Virus record (IMG/VR): IMGVR_UViG_3300034072_002195
Location: 1-26,226 of that record
From: a virus
Length of the DNA: 26,226 nt
Reading direction: 5' to 3' (one strand)
Shown: positions 21,657 to 26,226 of the stretch, piece by piece
Layout of the letters: each line of letters opens with the position of its first letter
How positions within the stretch are numbered: position 1 is the first letter of the stretch
Position numbers and translations under genes: made by a program
Notes under the pieces: generated by a model
Told to the model about the DNA's origin: nothing
What the model saw: the letters and a program-made list of their open reading frames with translations, nothing else
The model's database searches: none

Positions 21657-22223
21657 ATGCCTAGAAAGAAGAACAATCCACCATCACTACGTCAGCGACA
21701 CTTCCGAGAGTATCAAGCCTGGATCAATGCAATCCACCGCTGCCACAATCCCCGCAATCTAGCTTACAAGCGCTATGGCGCACGCGGCGGCATTGAAGTT
21801 TGCGGGACCTGGCGCGATGCAGAGAACGGCTTCCAGAACTTCTTCAATGATGTGGGAGTACGTCCAGAAGGCGACTACAGCCTGGAGCGCATCGACGGCA
21901 GCAAGGGCTACTCACCCGACAATTGCATCTGGGCGGATCGCAAGACACAACAGAACAACCGTTCTGGCTACAACCGCACCGAAGGCTACGGCCACGGCGT
22001 TGATCGCTACGGCAGTCCCTTTCTGGAATACCGGGGCGAGATCAAGACACTGGCCACATGGGCACAGGAGCTAGGGATTAAGGCTCCGACGATCCGCCAG
22101 CGCCTAGAGCGCGGAATGACTGTGGAACAGGCTTTGTCCGACCAGTCCTATCGCAGCATCGTAGATCGCCAGAAGCTTCTAACCTCCATGCTCGTCCGCA
22201 ACGACAGCCCAACGATCCACTAA
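21657..22223 (+). CDS. HNH-like homing-type endonuclease, second copy of the family
   Basis: The start at 21657 has GAGGAG 6 nt upstream; the frame runs on to 21609 without such a site. The 188-aa protein is a divergent relative of the one at 17214: AWINAIHRCHNPRNLAYKRY at 21-40, GARGGIEVCGTWRDAENGFQ, FFNDVGVRPEGDYSLERIDG, then GYSPDNCIWADRKTQQNN at 84-101. The GNCRWAT element of the first copy is here DNCIWAD. A helix-turn-helix follows at about 137-165 (IKTLATWAQELGIKAPTIRQ), probably for target binding. The last 20 residues have no counterpart in the first copy. The two copies differ enough to be separate acquisitions. Confidence 0.75.
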   Translation: MPRKKNNPPSLRQRHFREYQAWINAIHRCHNPRNLAYKRYGARGGIEVCGTWRDAENGFQNFFNDVGVRPEGDYSLERIDGSKGYSPDNCIWADRKTQQNNRSGYNRTEGYGHGVDRYGSPFLEYRGEIKTLATWAQELGIKAPTIRQRLERGMTVEQALSDQSYRSIVDRQKLLTSMLVRNDSPTIH

Positions 22224-22245
22224 GAACAAGAAGGAGAAAACTCCC

Positions 22246-22506
22246 ATGAAGACCGATGCCGAACTCGAAACGCTCATTCAGAACCTCATCGAGCGCATGA
22301 ACCGCGTTGAAGCCGCTGTAGCAAACATGAAACCTGTCGCTCCCGCAGATAACACGGCGGCGAAGTGCGCCATTGACCAGGCAATCGCCTCACTTGAGAA
22401 TGCCGCTGCGCTCTATGCGCAGAACACCAAGGACTTCGAAGGCATTGTCTCTGAACTAAAAGCGGCCAGTCGCAAGACCGGCGGAAAGCTACTCCGTGCG
22501 AATTGA
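22246..22506 (+). CDS. Small coiled-coil protein, 86 aa
   Basis: AAGGAG lies 9 nt before the ATG. The product is helical over nearly its full length (ELETLIQNLIERMNRVEAAV, then AIASLENAAALYAQNTKDFE) with heptad-like spacing of hydrophobic residues and a central break around KPVAPADNT. The C-terminus is basic. No family recognised. It lies in an operon with the following two genes. Confidence 0.6.
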   Translation: MKTDAELETLIQNLIERMNRVEAAVANMKPVAPADNTAAKCAIDQAIASLENAAALYAQNTKDFEGIVSELKAASRKTGGKLLRAN

Positions 22507-22645
22507 TATCCCACTAGAGGAAGAGTTCGAGATGCTGGGCGACGCGATTTTCGCCCTGCTCTCCTGGGACCCACACTGCCCATACGCACAGATCCTCGGC
22601 CAACGCCGGATGGACGTGCAGATTGAGCTATTCGAACAAAGCTAA
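22496..22645 (+). CDS. Very small protein, 49 aa, GTG start
   Basis: The frame starts with GTG at 22496, inside the end of the previous gene, with GGAAAG 7 nt before it, and runs to TAA at 22643-22645. The sequence VRIDIPLEEEFEMLGDAIFA then LLSWDPHCPYAQILGQ is acidic and amphipathic with one Cys. The overlap with the upstream gene, the ribosome binding site and an otherwise empty gap support it as real. No function can be assigned. Confidence 0.5.
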   Translation: MRIDIPLEEEFEMLGDAIFALLSWDPHCPYAQILGQRRMDVQIELFEQS

Positions 22646-22679
22646 AACTGGCCACGAGAAGCCAGAGAAAGAGAATACA

Positions 22680-23072
22680 ATGAACACCACGAAGATTTTC
22701 CTTGAGGAACTAACGGAAGCCCTGGAGCGCGCGATGGAGCGTGTGGTTGATCTGGATGCTGAGGAGATTTCCGACATCATGCTTGATGCAGTCAACGGCA
22801 ACCCAGCTGCAAAGCGTGCGATTACAAAGAGCTTTGACCGTAGCGAGAAGGTCAAGGAGCTTGCCAACTTGGCAGAGGCAGCGGTTCAGGGCATTGAACA
22901 TGCTAAAGGACAGTTCGCGAACGAAGCCTCAAACAGAGTTGAATACTTCCTCGGCATGGAATTTAGGAGTCTAAAAGAGGCAATCGACGCTTACACAAAT
23001 CGCTACCCTCGCAATCCAATTACCGTTGATGACATAAAGCTTCTCAATTCACGCGTCCGCCAAGCGAAGTAA
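22680..23072 (+). CDS. Unknown 130-aa helical protein
   Basis: The ATG at 22680 was chosen as the first with purine-rich sequence upstream (AGAGAAAGAG); the frame reaches back to 22623. The protein is helical and charged: EELTEALERAMERVVDLDAE, SFDRSEKVKELANLAEAAVQ and a C-terminal basic part (LNSRVRQAK). It is followed by a strong hairpin, so it closes the small-gene operon. No family recognised; a virion role is not indicated. Confidence 0.6.
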   Translation: MNTTKIFLEELTEALERAMERVVDLDAEEISDIMLDAVNGNPAAKRAITKSFDRSEKVKELANLAEAAVQGIEHAKGQFANEASNRVEYFLGMEFRSLKEAIDAYTNRYPRNPITVDDIKLLNSRVRQAK

Positions 23073-23080
23073 ACTGAACA

Positions 23081-23106
23081 ATGGCCGGGGGCACCTCCCC
23101 GGCCAT
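23081..23106 (+). terminator. Strong hairpin terminator before the tail-fibre operon
   Basis: ATGGCCGGGG and CCCCGGCCAT form a perfect 10-bp, very GC-rich stem with a 6-nt loop, 8 nt after the stop of the 130-aa gene. The T run is poor, but the stem alone is very stable. TAAATA element 9 follows 16 bp later. Confidence 0.65.
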
Positions 23107-23121
23107 AGCCATGACTGCCGG

Positions 23122-23127
23122 TAAATA
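23122..23127 (+). promoter_or_regulatory. TAAATA element 9 (candidate phage promoter, leaderless position) before the tail-fibre genes
   Basis: TGCCGG then TAAATA then GCGGC and ATG. The first T is 11 nt before the ATG at 23133. There is no Shine-Dalgarno. The arms TGCCG and CGGCA flank the element. As the tail-fibre operon follows a strong hairpin, some promoter is required here and this is the only candidate visible. Confidence 0.6.
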
Positions 23128-23132
23128 GCGGC

Positions 23133-23489
23133 ATGGCAAATCAGACAGTCACCGACACCGAAATCACCGTTCACGGTCGCGGTTCGCTTGTGCTTCCCTA
23201 CAAGGTGCAGGACGCGAACAAGACGCAGATCGACATCTCGACTTGGAAGATCTTCTTCGAAGTCGATGGCGTCCCCATCCGCGAACAGCTGGTGGCCGAC
23301 CCCAGCGACGCAAAGGGACTGCTCCTCAAGCTGGAGCGTGCCCAGGTCGAGACGCTGAAAAAGACCCCCACACGCTTCGCCTTCGTGGATGAAACGCAGA
23401 TTGCCCAGGACCTCCCCATGGTCCTCTGGGAAGGCAAGATCAGCCGGACCGGATACATGGGCGCTCCCGACGCGACGGATGACGCGTAA
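23133..23489 (+). CDS. Putative tail-fibre adaptor / baseplate-binding protein (BppU-N-like)
   Basis: A 118-aa protein that resembles the N-terminal domain of lactococcal BppU-type proteins and the small proteins placed before tail fibres: it begins with strands, continues with [20 protein letters not shown] and [13 protein letters not shown], then [20 protein letters not shown] and GKISRTGYM. This immunoglobulin-like block commonly anchors fibres to the tip. Its stop overlaps the start of the fibre (TAATG), so the two are coupled. The role is from homology impression and position. Confidence 0.6.
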   Translation: MANQTVTDTEITVHGRGSLVLPYKVQDANKTQIDISTWKIFFEVDGVPIREQLVADPSDAKGLLLKLERAQVETLKKTPTRFAFVDETQIAQDLPMVLWEGKISRTGYMGAPDATDDA

Positions 23490-25189
23490 TGGCGGCGATC
23501 ACCACCCTCCCCTCCGCATCCGTCATCACCACGCTGAGCGATCAGCAGGGTGTTTCGACCTCTGTTCAGCAGCCTAGCGTCCAGGTCACCGCGACGACCG
23601 GCTCAACGGCGATCACCGCAATGATGGGCGCTCCCGGCCCAGCCGGTCCCAAGGGCGACACGGGCGCAGCTGGTCCGCAAGGCCCCAAGGGAGATACTGG
23701 CGCACAGGGCATCCAGGGTATTCAGGGCCTCAAAGGCAACACTGGTGCGACTGGTGCAACCGGCCCAGCTGGCCCTACCGGCGCAACCGGACCTCAAGGA
23801 CCCAAAGGCGATACCGGAGCAACCGGCGCGACTGGTCCAGCTGGTCCACAGGGATTGAAGGGCGACACCGGAGCAACCGGCGCGACCGGCCCGCAAGGTC
23901 CCAAGGGTGACATTGGCCCAATGGGACCGGCTGGCCCTGCTGGCTCTGGCGGTTCGAATGGCTCGTTCACCACCGATGTGGAACTGACTGGTCAGGCGTA
24001 CCCATCGCTAATCCTGCACTCAAACACCGATGTCGCAAACGGCGGTGGAACCATCTTTTTCAGAGATGGCGCTGGTGACGACAATGCTTACGTCGGCTTG
24101 GATGGTGTTGGTGGCATCATGCAGATGATTTCCATGGACAACACTATCGAACTGGATGCCGCCTCGGACATCTTTCTTCGTCCGCGATCCGGTATTGCCC
24201 GTGTAGTGAGCTTTGGTCCTCACGGTCTCCTGCAACTTGCAACGGCGAACCTGCGCGACAACCGCATTGAGTTTCTGGAAGGCAGCACCACGCGCGCAAG
24301 CTTTGGCAGCTTCACCAAATCCTTCACGGAGTATGGCCCAACCGGCGCAGTGGTCAGCACGAACAGCAATCGCCGCGTGTTCCTGGACAGCACCACGGAC
24401 ACCATCGTCAACACCACGGCGGGCAGCAAGATCATGCTCGGCGTCAACGGCGGTTCCAACCTTGTGGTTTCGGCCTCTGGTGCAATCGTCAAAGGCACCC
24501 TGGATGCAACCGGCGCGATCAAGCAGAACGGCAATCAGGTCTACCACGCAGGCAACCTGTCGTTTGGCAGTGGCCTAACCTATGATAGCACCTCGGGCAT
24601 TGTCGCGGCCAATGGTGGTGCGTCGATCTACCAGCGACCCTATCGCCCCGGCTGCTGGTATCCAGTGAATATCGGTTCAATCGCGAGCGGCGTGGCTGCT
24701 GGTCAGGATACCATCCTCTGGTGCCCGTTCGTTATCACTCAGACGGTGACCGTTGATAGCTTGCTCACGCGCATCACGACCGCAAGCTCGACGGGCAGCA
24801 TTCGCATCTACCTCTATGCGCCGGGTGCCAGTATGTGGCCATCGGGCACACCACTTGCCGCCACGGCAGTTCTATCGGCAGCAGTATCGCAGATCGTCCA
24901 GGGTGACGTGACGCCGGTAACGCTGACGCCGGGGTTTTACTGGTTTGGCTATCACGCCAGCGATAGCACCGTTGCAGTGGCCAACGGCTCGCACCTCGAA
25001 GCAGCGAACATCATGGGACACGAAGACCCAACTCGCACGCTGCCAGCCAACAACCAGGCTCCATGGGGCTATCGCAGCAATGGTCAGGCGTTCGGCAACG
25101 GTCCGCCAACGCTCACCACCGCGCCAAACTATTACAGCGGCTCCGGCGTGAACCGCCTTCCAACCGGCTTTTTCAGGGTGGCAGCATGA
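23489..25189 (+). CDS. Tail fibre with collagen-like shaft
   Basis: A 566-aa protein with a clear modular plan. Residues 1-46 are the attachment part. Residues about 47-152 are about 35 uninterrupted Gly-X-Y triplets ([20 protein letters not shown] and on), a collagen-like triple-helix shaft. Residues about 160-345 are beta-helical or fibrous, with many Gly/Asn/Ser. YHAGN at 352-356 is the short motif that marks the end of the shaft in many phage fibres. The last 190 residues, from [20 protein letters not shown], are the probable receptor-binding tip. It is likely a trimer. Its separation from the tail operon by 8 kb of accessory genes suggests that fibre genes are exchanged as a block. Confidence 0.85.
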   Translation: MAAITTLPSASVITTLSDQQGVSTSVQQPSVQVTATTGSTAITAMMGAPGPAGPKGDTGAAGPQGPKGDTGAQGIQGIQGLKGNTGATGATGPAGPTGATGPQGPKGDTGATGATGPAGPQGLKGDTGATGATGPQGPKGDIGPMGPAGPAGSGGSNGSFTTDVELTGQAYPSLILHSNTDVANGGGTIFFRDGAGDDNAYVGLDGVGGIMQMISMDNTIELDAASDIFLRPRSGIARVVSFGPHGLLQLATANLRDNRIEFLEGSTTRASFGSFTKSFTEYGPTGAVVSTNSNRRVFLDSTTDTIVNTTAGSKIMLGVNGGSNLVVSASGAIVKGTLDATGAIKQNGNQVYHAGNLSFGSGLTYDSTSGIVAANGGASIYQRPYRPGCWYPVNIGSIASGVAAGQDTILWCPFVITQTVTVDSLLTRITTASSTGSIRIYLYAPGASMWPSGTPLAATAVLSAAVSQIVQGDVTPVTLTPGFYWFGYHASDSTVAVANGSHLEAANIMGHEDPTRTLPANNQAPWGYRSNGQAFGNGPPTLTTAPNYYSGSGVNRLPTGFFRVAA

Positions 25190-25347
25190 ACAGGATGATG
25201 ACCTACAGGATCGACGGCACGATCCTCCTCCAAGAAAACGAGCGCGAACTCGAACTCCCCGCCGGTCTGAGCCAGGAGGAAATCGTTGCCGCGATGCTGG
25301 CTTTTTACACGCCGGACCCCGCTCCCGAGGAAACCGATCCGGCTTGA
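25186..25347 (+). CDS. Small protein after the tail fibre, 53 aa
   Basis: The ATG at 25186 overlaps the fibre stop (ATGA); a longer frame back to 25063 would lie inside the fibre gene. The product ([20 protein letters not shown]) looks like a short beta start, a helix ([14 protein letters not shown]) and an acidic proline tail. Such small genes next to fibres can act as fibre-assembly chaperones, but no such motif is recognised here. Confidence 0.5.
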   Translation: MNRMMTYRIDGTILLQENERELELPAGLSQEEIVAAMLAFYTPDPAPEETDPA

Positions 25348-25388
25348 TGCCCGTTGACTCGAAGAGAACAATTCGAGAACATAGGCAC

Positions 25389-25580
25389 ATGACCCAGCCC
25401 GATTCCTCCAGCCTCGCCACTACCCTCCTTCATGCTCCAGCCTGGGCACGCATTGGGCTGACTGCCCCCAGCGAACGGCTCCGGGAGCGAGCCGCCGCCG
25501 AGTTGGCCGAAAGCATCCTCGATGCCCTGACGCACCCCATGCCGGTCACCGATCCGCGTCAGATGGCCCTCCCCCTTTGA
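25389..25580 (+). CDS. DUF6771-like small protein
   Basis: The ATG at 25389 gives a 63-aa protein; an in-frame TTG/ATG pair at 25344-25349 is an alternative. HAPAWARIGLTAPSERLRER followed by AAAELAESIL matches my memory of the DUF6771 family found in sphingomonads and their phages (APGWAR-GLTAP--RLRE-AA-ELA). Function unknown. It is one of two short genes that close the prophage. No clear ribosome binding site. The family attribution is from memory, not a search. Confidence 0.55.
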   Translation: MTQPDSSSLATTLLHAPAWARIGLTAPSERLRERAAAELAESILDALTHPMPVTDPRQMALPL

Positions 25581-25581
25581 C

Positions 25582-25878
25582 ATGGGCGCTAATCCTCGGC
25601 TGGACAGCCTACACGACCTAATTCACCGCAAGGCCAACCTGCGCGTTACGTGCCAGTGCGGAAAGCAGCACGTCTATGATGCGCAGCGGTTCTGCCGATA
25701 TGCGCTCCTGAGAAACTGGAACACGCAGCTTGAGGCGCTTGCTCATCGCATTCGGTGCGACCGCTGCGGGCGCAAACATCCACACCTTCGTGCGGTTGCC
25801 GATCCACCTACGCCAGCTGATCCCTTCCCCAGAAGCGAGGATGAATGGAAGCAGCTTATGCGCCGGTTAAGGGGCTAA
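25582..25878 (+). CDS. Zinc-ribbon-like small protein, 98 aa
   Basis: A basic 98-aa protein with paired cysteines: VTCQCGKQHVYDAQRFCRYA at about 22-41 and RCDRCGRKH at about 57-65. The C-x-C and C-x-x-C pairs about 34 residues apart could bind one zinc ion, with nearby histidines as alternative ligands. Arg-rich stretches would allow nucleic-acid binding. It begins one base after the previous gene ends and stops about 60 bp before the radC junction. A DNA-binding accessory role is possible, but no family was recognised. Confidence 0.6.
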   Translation: MGANPRLDSLHDLIHRKANLRVTCQCGKQHVYDAQRFCRYALLRNWNTQLEALAHRIRCDRCGRKHPHLRAVADPPTPADPFPRSEDEWKQLMRRLRG

Positions 25879-25990
25879 GTTACTGATCCTCAACGAGAAC
25901 ACACGAAGTTTTGCGGGGTTAGCACAACCTATTTTTGCGCGAACACCCGCAACCTGCTGATCCGCGACGAGCTGATGAACGAGGGCTCGA
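25879..25990. other. Probable prophage attachment junction (attR) inside radC
   Basis: The last phage gene stops at 25878. The radC frame has an in-frame stop at 25876-25878 and reads through unrelated codons (VTDPQREHTKFCGVSTTYFC) until RadC-like sequence begins near NTRNLLIRDE at 25942. The switch from non-RadC to RadC residues marks the junction at about 25930-25945. The attachment core would be around the NTRNLLIRDEL codons. The matching attL is outside the window. Confidence 0.55.
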
Positions 25991-26226
25991 TCGACGAGGC
26001 GCCGATCTATGCCCGCCAGGTCATCGCCAGGGCGCTGCATCTGGGGTCGGCCGCGCTGATCCTCGTCCACAACCACCCCTCGGGCGATCCGAGCCCGAGC
26101 CGCGCCGACATCGAGGTAACCCGCAAGATCGTGGAAGCCGGGAAGCCGCTTGGCATCACCGTGCACGATCACATCATCATCGGCAGCGATGGCCATGCCA
26201 GCCTGAGGTCGAAGGGGCTGCTATAG
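25942..26226 (+). pseudogene. radC: radC, 3' part only (5' part separated by the prophage)
   Basis: The open frame to the TAG at 26224-26226 codes the last 94 residues of a RadC-family JAB/MPN+ protein: NTRNLLIRDELMNEGSIDEA, then VIARALHLGSAALILVHNHP and SGDPSPSRADIEVT, where HNHPSGDPxPSxxD is the metal-binding motif of the family. The first roughly two-thirds of the protein are missing. Upstream sequence is phage. RadC proteins are thought to act in DNA metabolism, but no clear biochemical function is settled. The fragment has no start codon near its edge, so it is not expressed as a normal gene here unless attL restores a full copy. Confidence 0.85.

Noticed and set aside
1533-23133. Classical sigma70 promoters before the tail genes
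   Set aside because: At the positions 17 bp upstream of each plus-strand TAAATA element I found no TTGACA-like hexamer (for example CCATTT, CAACAG, CCGGCC), so the -35 requirement is not met.
23627-23944. Internal DNA repeats in the tail-fibre gene
   Set aside because: They are explained by the Gly-X-Y collagen-like triplets in frame and need no separate element.
1-26226. tRNA or rRNA genes
   Set aside because: No cloverleaf-like segment with the conserved GGTTCGAATCC-type arm was noticed on either strand, and the attachment site is in radC rather than a tRNA gene.

Overview
The window is most of the late half of a siphovirus-type prophage in a GC-rich alphaproteobacterium, most likely a member of the Sphingomonadaceae. 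The host call rests on three things: overall base composition, a small DUF6771-like protein near the right end (a family I associate with sphingomonads), and the 3' end of a bacterial radC gene at the right edge, which is chromosomal DNA beyond the attachment site. No integrase, repressor, terminase, portal or capsid gene is visible, so the rest of the prophage must lie to the left.

Layout. (1) 1-122 is the terminus of an IS3-family insertion sequence, pointing left. It cuts into a head-tail connector gene whose 3' part survives (123-464). (2) 461-15156, plus strand, is a compact head-completion and tail module: head closure, neck/tail-completion, tail terminator, tail tube, tail assembly chaperones G and G-T (joined by a programmed -1 frameshift), a 1438-aa tape measure, two tail-tip proteins, a 1349-aa J-like tip protein, two small tip-associated proteins, and three small proteins of which two have membrane segments (holin candidates). 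(3) 15261-19578, minus strand, holds mostly unrecognised genes: a small membrane protein, a 105-aa protein, a 373-aa protein whose linker-coding DNA carries an origin-like repeat array, an HNH-like endonuclease and three further unknowns. (4) 19727-20593, plus strand, is an unknown 288-aa protein. (5) 20694-21568, minus strand, is a GH24 endolysin followed by a GIY-YIG-like nuclease. (6) 21657-25878, plus strand, holds a second HNH-like endonuclease, small coiled-coil proteins, a tail-fibre adaptor, a collagen-like tail fibre and three small right-end genes. (7) About 25942-26226 is the 3' part of radC.

The most interesting signals are not genes. First, a TAAATA element occurs nine times, always between genes and on the strand of the gene that follows. 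Where it sits 10-11 nt before the ATG, a well-placed Shine-Dalgarno is missing; where it sits 35-50 nt before the ATG, a Shine-Dalgarno is present. This fits a phage promoter (-10-like, no -35) that makes leaderless mRNAs at some genes. Second, six direct repeats with an exact 11-bp period and three inverted copies, next to an AT-rich tract, lie inside the gene at 15927-17048 and resemble an iteron origin nested in an initiator gene. Third, a canonical G_GGA_AAC slippery site with a strong 3' stem-loop joins the tail chaperone frames. Fourth, a 14-residue motif is shared by the tape measure C-terminus and a small membrane protein. Unknown genes are described as unknown; all function calls come from motif recognition and gene order, not database searches.
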